From assembly GCA_965276815.1 (NCBI GenBank), contig CBDIBE010000010.1, positions 620,001-684,000 on the forward strand: a stretch of 64,000 nt of DNA. The letters are read 5' to 3'. The notes below the pieces were generated by a model. The model worked only from the letters and a program-made list of their open reading frames with translations, had not been told where the DNA came from and ran no database searches. The stretch is from JAVVHH01 sp965276815 (lineage in GTDB: Bacteria; Pseudomonadota; Alphaproteobacteria; Acetobacterales; Acetobacteraceae). Every line of letters begins with the position of its first letter. Position 1 is the stretch's first letter. Positions 42,577 through 51,986 of this stretch are shown piece after piece. The position numbers were made by a program, and so were the translations under genes.

Positions 42577-42604
42577 AGTTTGAGCGGGGTAGGCGATGAG
42601 CGGC

Positions 42605-43342
42605 TCAGCGGCTCGCGGCGACCGTCTTGCCGCCCAGATAGGCGGCGCGCACATCTGCATTGCCCCATAGCTCGGCCGGTTTGCCGCTGACCAGCAGGCT
42701 GCCGGTTTCCAACACATAGCCGCGATCGGCGACGCTCAGCGCCATGTGGGCGTTCTGTTCCACCAGCAGCACCGTGGTTCCCCTGGCGCGGATGTCGGCC
42801 ACGATGCGGAACACTTGCTGCACGATTAGGGGGGCGAGGCCGAGGCTCGGCTCGTCGAGCAGCAGCAGTTTCGGCTGCGCCATCATGCCGCGGGCGACGG
42901 CGACCATCTGCAATTGGCCGCCGGACAGGGTCCAGCCGAGCGCATCCTCCAATCGCTTCAGATCCGGAAAGAACCCGAACATCTCGTCGGTGTCGCGCTC
43001 CAGTACGCGGCGGCGGACGCCCTTGCGATTGCTGCCGCCGAGCAAGATGTTCTCGCGCACGGTCAGCCCCGGGAAGACCCGGCGACCCTCGGGGACGTGG
43101 GCGACGCCCATGCGGACGATGCCCTCCGGCTTCTGCCCGAGCAGTGATTTTCCCGCGAAGTTCAGCGTTCCCGACACGTTTGGCACCAGGCCGGAAATGG
43201 CGCGCAAGGTCGTCGACTTGCCGGCGCCGTTGGCCCCGAGGAGCGCGACGATCTCGCCTTCCTCGACCTGCAGCGACAGGCCTTTCAGCACCTCCGCGGC
43301 GCCGTAGCCGGCGTGCAGCCCCGCGAGTTCAAGCAGCGGCAT
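42605..43342 (-). CDS. livF: Branched-chain amino-acid-type ABC transporter ATPase (LivF)
   Basis: A 245-residue ATPase. Walker A is GANGAGKST, the signature LSGGQLQM, Walker B LLLLDEPSLGLAP, and the family EGRRVFPGLTVRENI segment is present. It overlaps the fused permease-ATPase gene by 14 bases. It works with that fusion, the LivH-type permease and the LivK-type receptor as one importer of branched-chain amino acids or of an aromatic or carboxylic acid. Confidence 0.92.
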   Translation of the reverse strand: MPLLELAGLHAGYGAAEVLKGLSLQVEEGEIVALLGANGAGKSTTLRAISGLVPNVSGTLNFAGKSLLGQKPEGIVRMGVAHVPEGRRVFPGLTVRENILLGGSNRKGVRRRVLERDTDEMFGFFPDLKRLEDALGWTLSGGQLQMVAVARGMMAQPKLLLLDEPSLGLAPLIVQQVFRIVADIRARGTTVLLVEQNAHMALSVADRGYVLETGSLLVSGKPAELWGNADVRAAYLGGKTVAASR

Positions 43343-45104
43343 CGCGCGGCTCTCCGAGATAGGCGGCGATCACGTCGGGATGGGCCAGCACGTCGCGCGG
43401 CCGCCCGTCGGCGATGCGGCGGCCGAAGTTCAGCACGGTGATGTGGTCCGCCACCTGCTCGACCAGGTTCATGTCGTGGTCGACGATCAGGATGGTCAGG
43501 CCATGGCCCTTGAGGCGCCGCAGCAGCAGGCCGAGCTCGTGTTTTTCGGTCAGGTTCAGCCCTGCGGCCGGCTCGTCCAGCAGCAATAGATGCGGGTTGC
43601 CGGCCAGCGCCCGGGCAATCTCGACATAGCGCTGGTAGCCGTAGGAGAGCGTACCGACGAGTCGGTTGGCGTCGGCGCGCAGGTCCACGAAGTCGAGGGC
43701 GGCGAGCGCGCGGGCGACGACGAGGGTCGGGTTCTCGGCGATGTCGTTGCCGGGTCGCTCGGCGCCGACCATGACGTTTTCCAGCACCGTCATGCCGCGG
43801 AACACGCGGATGTTCTGGAAGGTGCGGGCCAGACCGAGACGCGTGCGGGCGTGCGGTGGCAGCCCGGTGACGTCGCGCCCGGCCAGGACGATACGCCCGG
43901 CGGTTGGGCGATACAGGCCGGTGGTGACGTTGATAAAAGTGCTCTTGCCGGAGCCGTTTGGGCCGATCAGCGCGTGCACGGTGCCGCGGCGCACGGCGAT
44001 GTCGACGCCGTCCAGCGCTTTGAGGCCGCCGAAATGCTTGGCGAGGCCGGTGATCTCAAGGGCTTTTTCATCCGACTCCGCGCCGGTCTGCGAGAGCAGC
44101 GGCAAGCGCGGCACGGCCGCCGTGCTCGCGGGGCCCGCCCGGCGCAGGCGCTTGGCCACGAACCCCCATAATCCGTCGGGCAGGAACACCATGATGAGGA
44201 TGACCGCGGCGCCGTAGACGGCCAGGTAGACGTTGCGCAGGAAGCGCAGCCACTCCGGCAGGATCACCAGGAGGGTCGTGCCCAACAGCGCGCCGAACGG
44301 CGACTGCACGCCGCCCAGCAGCGCCATCGTCAGCAGGACGATGCTCTCGTTGAAGGTGAACTGGTCCGGGCTGATATAGGCGAAGGCGCCCGCGAACAGC
44401 CCGCCGCCCAGGCCGCCCAGCACGGCGCTGATGGCGAAGGCGAGCACCTTGGTGCGGAAGATGTCGATGCCGCAGATGCTGGCCGCGATCTCGTTGTCTC
44501 GCACCGCCTGCATCGCCCGGCCCAACCGGCTGGCCTTCAGCCGCCACGCGTACCAGACCACAGCGGCGAGTACCGCCAGGCACAGCGCGAGATATCGGTC
44601 GCCATGCTCCAGCAACAGGCCGGGCACGTGCGGGCGCGGGATGCTCTGTATTCCGTCCGGCCCGTGCGTCAGCCCGATCCAGTTGGCCAGGACCAGGGTC
44701 AGGATCTCCTGGAAGCTGATCGTCACCATCGCCAGGTAGTGGCCGCCGAGCCGCAGGCTGGCCAGGCCGAGCGCGATGCCGAACACGCCGGCGGCCGCCA
44801 TGCCCAGCAGCAACGCTACGAAGAACGGCAGCCCGTAATCGGTCGCGCCGAGCCCCACCCCGTAGGCGCCCAGGCCGAAGAACGCCGCCTGCGCCAGCGA
44901 AATCTGCCCGCAATAGCCGAGCACGACCACCAGCCCGGTCACGCCCACCGCGTAGGTCGCCGCCTGCATGACGATGTTCAACACATAGCCGGATTGCGGC
45001 AGGAACCCGGCGAGCGCGATGATCGCCAACACCGCCACGGCGAGCGCCGGCAGCCCGCGCCATGCCCGCACCTCGGGGAGCACCGGAATCGTGGCGGCGC
45101 TCAC
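43329..45104 (-). CDS. Fused LivM permease - LivG ATPase
   Basis: A 591-residue fusion. Residues 1-320 are a LivM-type permease (GYCGQISLAQAAFFGLGAYG, about eight to nine helices). A linker of about 25 residues leads to a LivG ATPase from about residue 345 (EITGLAKHFGGLKALDGVD), with Walker A IGPNGSGKST, a LSYGYQRYVEIARAL signature, LLLDEPAAGLN and DHDMNLV. Such fusions are known in several proteobacteria. It overlaps the LivH-type permease gene by 4 bases and livF by 14. Confidence 0.92.
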   Translation of the reverse strand: MSAATIPVLPEVRAWRGLPALAVAVLAIIALAGFLPQSGYVLNIVMQAATYAVGVTGLVVVLGYCGQISLAQAAFFGLGAYGVGLGATDYGLPFFVALLLGMAAAGVFGIALGLASLRLGGHYLAMVTISFQEILTLVLANWIGLTHGPDGIQSIPRPHVPGLLLEHGDRYLALCLAVLAAVVWYAWRLKASRLGRAMQAVRDNEIAASICGIDIFRTKVLAFAISAVLGGLGGGLFAGAFAYISPDQFTFNESIVLLTMALLGGVQSPFGALLGTTLLVILPEWLRFLRNVYLAVYGAAVILIMVFLPDGLWGFVAKRLRRAGPASTAAVPRLPLLSQTGAESDEKALEITGLAKHFGGLKALDGVDIAVRRGTVHALIGPNGSGKSTFINVTTGLYRPTAGRIVLAGRDVTGLPPHARTRLGLARTFQNIRVFRGMTVLENVMVGAERPGNDIAENPTLVVARALAALDFVDLRADANRLVGTLSYGYQRYVEIARALAGNPHLLLLDEPAAGLNLTEKHELGLLLRRLKGHGLTILIVDHDMNLVEQVADHITVLNFGRRIADGRPRDVLAHPDVIAAYLGEPRDAAA

Positions 45105-45979
45105 GCTTTCTCCGCGATCTTCTCGCCGAACAGCCCTTGCGGCCGGATCAGCAGGAACAGCAGCAGCACCGCAAACGCGATGGCGTCCTTGTATGGCACC
45201 GAGATGAACGCCGCGCCGAACGTCTCGACCATGCCGAGCGCCAGCCCGCCGAGGATCGCGCCTGGGATGTTGCCGAACCCGCCGATGATGTTGGCGGCGA
45301 ACGCCTTGAGCGAGATCAGCGCGCCCATGCCGACCGAGACGAACAGCACCGGCGCCACCAGAATGCCGGCGAGCCCGCCCAGCGCCGCGCTATAGGCGAA
45401 GGTGATCAGGATCATGCTGGCCACCGGGATGCCGAGCAGGCTCGCCATCTCCTTGTCCTGGCTGGTCGCCTGCAGCTTTTTGCCGAGCAACGTCTTCTCG
45501 AAGATCAGGAATTGCAGCACGACCAACACCGTGACGGCGACGATGATGGACAGGTACTGGCTGTCCATGAACACGCCGCCGACGTCGAAGCCAGGATTTT
45601 CGAACAGGCCCGGCAGCACCGCCGGGCTGGGGCCGTAGAGGAACAGCACCGTGTTGGACAGGAATATGCTGGCGCCGATGGTGCTGATGATCACCGGCAA
45701 CTGCCCGCGATGCCGGAGCGGCCAGTAGGTGGCGCCGGCGAACAGGACGCCGAAGCCTGCTATCAGCACGACGGCGACCGGCAACGCGACGTAGTACGGA
45801 ATGCCGATTTGGGTCGCCAAAATGACCATCGCGTAGGCGCCGAGCATGCTGAATTCGCCCTGCGCGAAGTTCACCACGTTGGCGGCGCGGATCAGCAGCA
45901 CGAAGCCCAGGGCCACCAGCGCGTAGATCGCGCCGATGCCCAGGCCGGTGAACAACAGTTGCGGGACGAGGTCGATCAA
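45101..45979 (-). CDS. livH: Branched-chain amino-acid-type ABC transporter permease (LivH)
   Basis: A 292-residue permease with about eight helices. The family motif IYALVALGFVLLIRAANVVN then FAQGEFSMLGAY lies at residues 18-51, and GGFGNIPGAILGGLALGMVE near residue 235. It starts 13 bases after the receptor stop and overlaps the LivM-LivG fusion. It is the second half of the membrane channel. Confidence 0.92.
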   Translation of the reverse strand: MIDLVPQLLFTGLGIGAIYALVALGFVLLIRAANVVNFAQGEFSMLGAYAMVILATQIGIPYYVALPVAVVLIAGFGVLFAGATYWPLRHRGQLPVIISTIGASIFLSNTVLFLYGPSPAVLPGLFENPGFDVGGVFMDSQYLSIIVAVTVLVVLQFLIFEKTLLGKKLQATSQDKEMASLLGIPVASMILITFAYSAALGGLAGILVAPVLFVSVGMGALISLKAFAANIIGGFGNIPGAILGGLALGMVETFGAAFISVPYKDAIAFAVLLLFLLIRPQGLFGEKIAEKA

Positions 45980-45992
45980 ACGCCGAGCCTGA

Positions 45993-47129
45993 TCATTCCT
46001 TCACGTCGATCCGGCGTTCGAAGACGATCTTGCCATTCTCGTTCTTGACGATGTTGTAGCCGCGCAACCCGTCGCCGTTCGCGTCGAAATTGTATTCGCC
46101 CTCGGCGCCGGCATAGCCCTTGACGCCGAGCAAGGCGGTGCGGATCTTCTGCGGCTCGAGGCTGCCGGCATTGTTGATCGCGAGCCCGAGCAGGTTGACG
46201 GCGTCGAACGTCCATGAGGATTGGTTGTCCGGCAGGGTCTTATAGGCCGCCAAATATTTATCGCCGAACGCCTTGCTGGCCGGGGTGGCGTCGACGGCGT
46301 AGTCGGCCACGCCGTACGTGCCATACAGCGCCGCTTGCGCCAGGTTCAGCGCCGTCGTGTTGGTGATGGAGGGCGACCCGACCCAGGGAATGCGCACGCC
46401 GAGCTGGCGCAATTGGCGGGCGAAGATGCCGAGATCGCTTTCGAACGTGAAATATGTGCCCAATATGTCTGCGCCCGATTGGCGGACGGCGAGCACCACG
46501 GCCGAGAAATCCGAGGCCTGGTTGGTGTAGCCCTGCTTGAGCACCGGGGTGATGCCTTTGGCTTGCAGCGCGTCCTCCAGCGCCTTGGCGCCATTCGTCC
46601 CGAAGGCGTCGGTCGAAAATACGACAGCCCATTTCTGCTTCTTGAGGTCGTCCAAGCCGAACTCGGCGATCACCTTGCCGGAATAGCTGTCGTTGGGGCG
46701 GCAGCGGAACAGCCAGGGATTGCCCTGATGGGTCAGCGTCGGATCGGTGCCGCCGATCATCATCGGCTTGCCGACCTTCAGCACGTCGGGCGCCATGGCT
46801 TGCACCTGCGTGCTGCGGATGGAGCCGATGAAGGCCGGGATGTCGGCCTGCGAGGCGAGGCGGCTGAAGGCGAGCACGGCGCCGGGATTGGTGGTCTGGT
46901 CGTCCTCGACCACCAGCTCCATCTTTTTGCCGAGCACGCCCTTCTCGTTGACCATGGCGAGCGCCAGGTTGGCGCCCTGCAGCTGGAACTTGCCGGCTTC
47001 GGCGGCTGGGCCTGTGGAGGGAAAGACGCAGCCGATGCGAATGGTGTCGGCGGCGCGGGCGATGTGCGGCGCGGCGAGCAGGGCGGCGGCGCCGAGCCCT
47101 AAGCCGCGTCTGGTGATGGTTGCAGACAT
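45993..47129 (-). CDS. ABC transporter substrate-binding protein (LivK-like)
   Basis: A 378-residue receptor. Signal peptide with an arginine pair (ITRRGLGLGAAALLAAPHIA, cleavage near ARAAD) and mature start TIRIGCVFPSTGPAAEAGKF, a standard type I periplasmic binding fold (Peripla_BP_6). It is the first gene of the liv operon and determines its specificity, which may be amino acids, amides or aromatic acids. Confidence 0.92.
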   Translation of the reverse strand: MSATITRRGLGLGAAALLAAPHIARAADTIRIGCVFPSTGPAAEAGKFQLQGANLALAMVNEKGVLGKKMELVVEDDQTTNPGAVLAFSRLASQADIPAFIGSIRSTQVQAMAPDVLKVGKPMMIGGTDPTLTHQGNPWLFRCRPNDSYSGKVIAEFGLDDLKKQKWAVVFSTDAFGTNGAKALEDALQAKGITPVLKQGYTNQASDFSAVVLAVRQSGADILGTYFTFESDLGIFARQLRQLGVRIPWVGSPSITNTTALNLAQAALYGTYGVADYAVDATPASKAFGDKYLAAYKTLPDNQSSWTFDAVNLLGLAINNAGSLEPQKIRTALLGVKGYAGAEGEYNFDANGDGLRGYNIVKNENGKIVFERRIDVKE

Positions 47130-47339
47130 TAACTTCCTCTCCTGAGTCGGGCCTTCGCCCTGATGCGCCGGAGAGAACCATAGGGCCGCCGGGGCGGCAA
47201 CCCGGAACAGCTCGGAGCGACGCCAAGGTTTGCCTACGCTGGACCTATCCAGGCACCCTGGTCGTGTCTACCAATGCCTGATGTCGATTGACGGCGTGTT
47301 TGCCTCGAGGTTGCCGGCCTTTGGGAGGCGCGAGCACAA

Positions 47340-48104
47340 GTGATCGCGAGCGTAACCTCGCAGTTGCCGATCCTGGCGGTGGCGTTCGGGATGGTCGGAA
47401 TTGCCGGGCTGATCCGTGGCTTTACCGGGTTCGGCTTCAGCATCGCCGCCGTCCCGCTGTTGAGCTTGGTGATGCCGCCGGCGCAGGCCGTGCCGATTGT
47501 TCTCCTGCTGCAGTTCCTTGTCAGCCTCAGCGGGCTGAAGGAGGCGGTCCGCATTTGCCACTGGCACTCCATCCGTCTGCTCGCAATAGGTGCGGCAGCA
47601 GCCACGCCGATCGGGATGTGGGGGCTGGCGCATTTGGCCGCGGCTCCCGTGCGCCTGGCCATTGCCGCGATCGTGCTTATTGCGGTCGCGGTCCTGGCGC
47701 GCGGCGTCCAGCTCCGCGGCCACCCACCGCAGAGGGCGGTGTTTCCGGTCGGCATCCTGTCGGGTCTGTTCAATGGCCTCGCCGGCATGCCGGGGCCGCC
47801 GGTCATCGCCTTCTATCTTGCCGCGCCGGTCAGTATCGATGTGGCGCGCGCGTCCATGATCGTGTTCTTCCTGATCACCGCGGTGGTCGGGCTGATCCCG
47901 GCGGCGATTTTGCGAATCGTCACGGAGACGACGATTGTCGCCGCGCTGGTCGGCTTGCCTGCGGTATGGCTGGGTTCGCGCTATGGCGCGGTGCTGTACC
48001 GGACGAGCTCTCAGGCAAGTTACCGCCGGGTCGCCCTCGCATTGCTGGTCATTACGGCGCTACTGGCGGCTACCAGGGCTATTGTCGATCTAATGCAAAG
48101 CTAA
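47340..48104 (+). CDS. TSUP-family membrane exporter (TauE/SafE)
   Basis: A 254-residue polytopic protein starting at GTG 47340 with GGGAGGCG upstream. Two halves of the TSUP repeat are seen: GLIRGFTGFGFSIAAVPLLS and GLFNGLAGMPGPPVIAFYLA. TSUP proteins carry sulfite, sulfoacetate or other organic anions across the inner membrane. It stands between the divergent liv operon and the hydantoinase gene without close coupling. Confidence 0.85.
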   Translation: MIASVTSQLPILAVAFGMVGIAGLIRGFTGFGFSIAAVPLLSLVMPPAQAVPIVLLLQFLVSLSGLKEAVRICHWHSIRLLAIGAAAATPIGMWGLAHLAAAPVRLAIAAIVLIAVAVLARGVQLRGHPPQRAVFPVGILSGLFNGLAGMPGPPVIAFYLAAPVSIDVARASMIVFFLITAVVGLIPAAILRIVTETTIVAALVGLPAVWLGSRYGAVLYRTSSQASYRRVALALLVITALLAATRAIVDLMQS

Positions 48105-48155
48105 GGGGCGTCGCTCTGCACGATAAGTGCGACCATGCGTCACAGGTAACGCGGC

Positions 48156-48169
48156 TGACCGCGCGGTCA
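48156..48169. promoter_or_regulatory. Perfect 14-bp palindrome upstream of the hydantoinase gene
   Basis: tgaccgcgcggtca reads the same on both strands. It lies 111 bases before the hydantoinase start in a 175-base non-coding gap. It is a candidate operator for a dimeric regulator, but no promoter elements were assigned. Confidence 0.35.
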
Positions 48170-48279
48170 AGGCATGCTGATTGCTTGGCCGTGATTCGGG
48201 TCGAGGACTACCTGCGCAGTGTTTAAGGTGGCCGCAAGGGTTATCCTCGGCGAGTGCGGCAGCGGCAAGGGCGGTGGTG

Positions 48280-49728
48280 ATGAGTCAGTATAGCATTGTG
48301 ATCAAAGGCGGGACGGTCGTGACCGCGGCGGACAGCTTTCGTGCCGACGTGGCGATCGACGGGGAGCGGATCGCGGCGATCGGGAGCGCGCTGGCCGGTG
48401 ATCGGGTTATCAATGCGGGCGGGTTGCTGGTGATGCCAGGGGGCGTCGACACGCATTGCCACATCGAGCAGCTTCAGCCCGGCGGAATGGCCGATGAGGA
48501 AAGCTTCGTCACCGGCAGCCGCTCGGCGCTGGCGGGCGGGACGACGTCGGTCGTGACCTTTTCGACGCAGTTCAAGGGTGAGCCGATCGGCCCCGCGCTC
48601 GCCGAGTATCGTCGCCGTGCCGGGCAGGCGATGGTGGATTACAGCTTCCACCAGATCATCACCGACGCCACGGACCAGGTGGTGTTCGAGGAAATTCCGC
48701 AGATCGTCGCGTCCGGGATCCGCAGTCTTAAGGTTTTTCTTACCTATGACCCGTTATACCTGGATGACCGGCAGTATTTGCGGGTGCTGGCGGCGGCGCG
48801 GCGGACCGGGGCGCTGGTGACGGTGCATTGCGAGAATTACGAGGCGATCCGCTGGCGCACGGCGGCGCTGCTTGCCGATGGGCGGACGGCGCCGAAATAC
48901 CATGCGTGGTCGCGCCCGAGCATGGTGGAGCGGGAGGCGACGCACCGGGCCATTGCGCTGGCCGAGCTGGTGGATCAGCCGATCCAGGTGTTCCACCTCT
49001 CCTGCCCGGAGGCGGCCGAGGAAATTGCGCGGGCGCAGGCGCGGGGTGTCAAAGTCTGGGGCGAGACCTGCCCGCAATATTTTGTTCTGTCCGCATCCGA
49101 TATGGATCGTCCGGGCTTCGAGGGGGCGAAGTTTATGTGCAGCCCCTCGCCGCGGGACACGGCGGCCAGTGAGGGACTTTGGGCGGAAATCCGCCGCGGC
49201 GTGCTGGACGTGGTGTCCTCCGATCATAGCGGCTGGAGCTATGAAGGAGAGCGGGGCAAGCGGGTCAACGGTGTCGACGCCCCGTTCCGCGACATCCCGA
49301 ACGGCGTTCCGGGCCTGGCCACGCGGCTGCCGATCCTGTTCAGCGAGGGCGTCGGTAAGGGACGGATCAGCGCCGAGCAATTCGTGAGATTGGCTGCGTC
49401 CAATCCCGCGCGACTATTTGGGCTGTATCCGCAAAAAGGCACGATTGCCCCCGGCGCCGACGCGGATCTCGTCTTATGGGACCCGGCCAAGCAGGTCACC
49501 ATCACCAACGCTTTGCTGCAGCAGGCGATCGACTACACGCCTTACGAAGGCAGGCAGGTCACTGGCTGGCCGGTGATGACGCTGCGCCGGGGTGAGGTGG
49601 TCATGCAGGATGGGCGCGTGCAGGCGGAGCCAGGCAGCGGCCGCTTCCTGCCGCGCGGGCCTTACGAGCTGATCCGTCCGACCGGCCGTGTGCCCGACGG
49701 CTTCGACGCGAGCGCCTTCCTCGTCTAA
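48280..49728 (+). CDS. hydA: Dihydropyrimidinase / D-hydantoinase
   Basis: The ATG at 48280 (MSQYSIVIKGGTVVTAAD) is chosen over the longer frame; an AAGGG lies upstream. The 482-residue cyclic amidohydrolase has the metal ligands HCH in GGVDTHCHIEQ, the carboxylated lysine in RSLKVFLTYDP, then VTVHCENYEA, QVFHLSCPEA and the Asp in VSSDHSGWS. It opens dihydrouracil or hydantoin rings. The C-terminal tail is short. No other pyrimidine-degradation gene lies next to it, although liv-type importers flank it at a distance. Confidence 0.88.
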   Translation: MSQYSIVIKGGTVVTAADSFRADVAIDGERIAAIGSALAGDRVINAGGLLVMPGGVDTHCHIEQLQPGGMADEESFVTGSRSALAGGTTSVVTFSTQFKGEPIGPALAEYRRRAGQAMVDYSFHQIITDATDQVVFEEIPQIVASGIRSLKVFLTYDPLYLDDRQYLRVLAAARRTGALVTVHCENYEAIRWRTAALLADGRTAPKYHAWSRPSMVEREATHRAIALAELVDQPIQVFHLSCPEAAEEIARAQARGVKVWGETCPQYFVLSASDMDRPGFEGAKFMCSPSPRDTAASEGLWAEIRRGVLDVVSSDHSGWSYEGERGKRVNGVDAPFRDIPNGVPGLATRLPILFSEGVGKGRISAEQFVRLAASNPARLFGLYPQKGTIAPGADADLVLWDPAKQVTITNALLQQAIDYTPYEGRQVTGWPVMTLRRGEVVMQDGRVQAEPGSGRFLPRGPYELIRPTGRVPDGFDASAFLV

Positions 49729-49767
49729 CCTGCATACGTGGCCTGCGGGCGGTGACAGGGAAGCGGC

Positions 49768-51189
49768 GTGAACACCATCTGGCCATCCCTGCTCCAAATC
49801 CGTTCGGAGATCGTCTACTCGACCGGGCTGGTGATCGCGCTGTGCATTACCGTGCACGTGCTGCTCCGCAAGCGGGAGGTGGCGACCGCGGCGGCCTGGA
49901 TCGGGTTCGTCTGGTTCGCGCCGGTGACGGGCGGGATTCTGTACTTGATGTTTGGGGTCAACCGTGTCCGCCGCCGCGCCCGCCAGAGCCGGCCCGCTGG
50001 CGAGCGGCGCGACTCGCAGACGGAAACCCTGCCCGGCGGCGAGGAAGAGCTGGGCGCGTTGGAGCGCGGGGTCGGGCGAATTACCGGGCGCCCGCTCGTC
50101 TCCGGCAATTCGGTGCAGATCTACGACACGGGCGACGAGGCCTATCCGCCGATGCTGCAGGCGATTGCGGCGGCGCGGCGCAGCGTGGGCCTGTCCTCTT
50201 ATATATTCCGCGACGATGAATGGGGCGGCCGGTTCATTGCTGCGCTGATCGAAGCGCGGCGACGCGGGGCCGAGGTGCGGGTGTTGATCGACGGGATCGG
50301 CGGGGGCTGGCTGCTGTCGCGCACCTACCATCAGCTCCGACGCGCAGGCGTGCCGGCGGAGCGCTTCTCTCACTCGCTGCTACCCTGGCGGATGCCGTTT
50401 CTCAACCTGCGCACGCACAAGAAGATCTTAGTGATCGACGGCGCGGTCGGGTTCACGGGCGGCATGAATATCGCCGACGAGAACGTGATGGCGACCCGGC
50501 CGAAGCAACCGGTGAAGGACACGCATTTCCAGGTCGAGGGCCCGGTGGTCGCCCAACTCACCGAAGCCTTTTTGCAGGATTGGGCCTTTGCTACCCGGGA
50601 AAACCTCGGTGGCGATGCCTGGTTCCCGGCGCTGCCGGAGGGCGAGCGCTCGCCGGCGCGGGTGATCGATTCCGGGCCTGACGAAGACATCGAGAAGATC
50701 GAGTTTGCCGTGCTCGAGGCGGTTTCCTGCGCGCAATCGAGCGTCGAGTTGATGACGCCGTATTTCTTGCCGGACGAGCGGCTGATCACCGCGCTGTCGC
50801 TCGCTTCCATGCGCGGCATTGCGGTGGATGTCGTGGTGCCCGAGCGGAGCAATAAGCGCGTGGTGGACTGGGCGACGCGCGCCAATATTGGCCCGCTGCT
50901 GGACAGCGGTGTGCGGATCTGGTGCTGCCCGCCGCCGTTCCGGCATTCCAAATTGATGACCGTCGACAGCGAGTGGTGCTTGATTGGCAGCAGCAATTGG
51001 GACATCCGCTCGTTCCGGCTGAACTTCGAGCTGTGCATCGAACTGTATGACCGCGGTCTCGCGGCCAACCTGGCGGAGGTGATGCGGCAATGCCGCGGGC
51101 GGGCGCTGACGCATGCGGATTTGGATCGCCGTTCGATACCCGCCCAGCTGCGCGATGCGGCATCGCGCTTATTCCTGCCGTATCTGTAG
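49768..51189 (+). CDS. cls: Cardiolipin synthase (phospholipase D family)
   Basis: A 473-residue membrane enzyme starting at GTG 49768. Two N-terminal helices (TGLVIALCITVHVLL, TAAAWIGFVWFAPVTGG) are followed by two HKD motifs: HKKILVIDGAVGFTGGMN and HSKLMTVDSEWCLIGSSNWD. This layout is that of ClsA-type cardiolipin synthases, which join two phosphatidylglycerols. Length is normal and there is no operon partner. Confidence 0.9.
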   Translation: MNTIWPSLLQIRSEIVYSTGLVIALCITVHVLLRKREVATAAAWIGFVWFAPVTGGILYLMFGVNRVRRRARQSRPAGERRDSQTETLPGGEEELGALERGVGRITGRPLVSGNSVQIYDTGDEAYPPMLQAIAAARRSVGLSSYIFRDDEWGGRFIAALIEARRRGAEVRVLIDGIGGGWLLSRTYHQLRRAGVPAERFSHSLLPWRMPFLNLRTHKKILVIDGAVGFTGGMNIADENVMATRPKQPVKDTHFQVEGPVVAQLTEAFLQDWAFATRENLGGDAWFPALPEGERSPARVIDSGPDEDIEKIEFAVLEAVSCAQSSVELMTPYFLPDERLITALSLASMRGIAVDVVVPERSNKRVVDWATRANIGPLLDSGVRIWCCPPPFRHSKLMTVDSEWCLIGSSNWDIRSFRLNFELCIELYDRGLAANLAEVMRQCRGRALTHADLDRRSIPAQLRDAASRLFLPYL

Positions 51190-51454
51190 TGCATGACAAG
51201 AGATTGGGACCGAGTCGGCGAGCGGGGTGGTTCTCCTGAATGGAGCCATGAGGTGAATGGGTTTGCGTCAAGAAGACCGGTATTGACCCGGCGAATGTTC
51301 GATCCGGGACACTAGGTCTTGTTTGGGCGAGCACTACCTTGCCGGCAATCGACCCGGTTTCGCCGCAAACTGCTCTGAAAAGTCGCATTTGGCGGTGAAA
51401 CGTACTTGATTTACGTGGCTTTGTGGATTAGCTGCCAGTCGGAGGAGTGCAATT

Positions 51455-51901
51455 ATGTCTGATCAGACCAACAGCGGTATTCTAGAGTTAACGGCGAAGA
51501 TTGTCTCGGCGCATGTCTTTAGGAATCAAATTGGTACGGACGCGTTAGTGTCGCTTATTCAGTCGGTCTACCGTTCGCTGTCCACGGTCGGGCAGGTCGA
51601 AGCCCCTCCCGTCGTGCAGACTCCGGCGGTGCCAATCAAGAAATCGGTTTTCCCTGACTATATTGTTTGCCTGGAAGACGGAAAGAAGCTGAAGATGCTG
51701 AAGCGGCATCTGCAGACCAGCTATGGTCTTACGCCTGAAGCGTATCGAGCTAAGTGGAGCTTACCCGCCGATTATCCGATGGTGGCACCCAGCTACGCTG
51801 CCACGCGCTCGACTCTGGCCAAGCAAATCGGCCTCGGGCGCAAGCCGGCGCCGGAACCGGTCAAGCCGCCGCCGCGCCGTGGCAGAGCTGGACGCGCATA
51901 A
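51455..51901 (+). CDS. mucR: MucR/Ros-family transcriptional regulator
   Basis: A 148-residue Ros/MucR protein with GGAGGAG upstream. The conserved core is FPDYIVCLEDGKKLKMLKRH followed by LQTSYGLTPEAYRAKW. Of the prokaryotic zinc-finger ligands (C-x2-C-x9-H-x3-H) only the first Cys and the first His remain; the second Cys is Asp and the last His is Ser. Zinc-free Ros homologues with Asp at the second position are known in Mesorhizobium. The C-terminus is Pro/Arg-rich (PPPRRGRAGRA). MucR proteins regulate envelope polysaccharide and motility genes. Confidence 0.9.
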   Translation: MSDQTNSGILELTAKIVSAHVFRNQIGTDALVSLIQSVYRSLSTVGQVEAPPVVQTPAVPIKKSVFPDYIVCLEDGKKLKMLKRHLQTSYGLTPEAYRAKWSLPADYPMVAPSYAATRSTLAKQIGLGRKPAPEPVKPPPRRGRAGRA

Positions 51902-51910
51902 CCCGCTTTT

Positions 51911-51957
51911 GCTTTAGGTTGATCTAACCGATTCCCGTAAAGCCGACCTTGCTCTAG
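51911..51957. repeat. CTAG-bounded palindromic repeat, partial copy C
   Basis: The stretch holds nested arms gcttta/taaagc and ggtt/aacc and ends gattcccgtaaag then ccgaccttgctctag, matching the right end of copy B (gattccagtcaaggcgacg then ttgctctag). It lies between mucR and the second liv operon. Confidence 0.55.
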
Positions 51958-51986
51958 ACAGCCGATCCAAAACGGATAGGCGAGCC

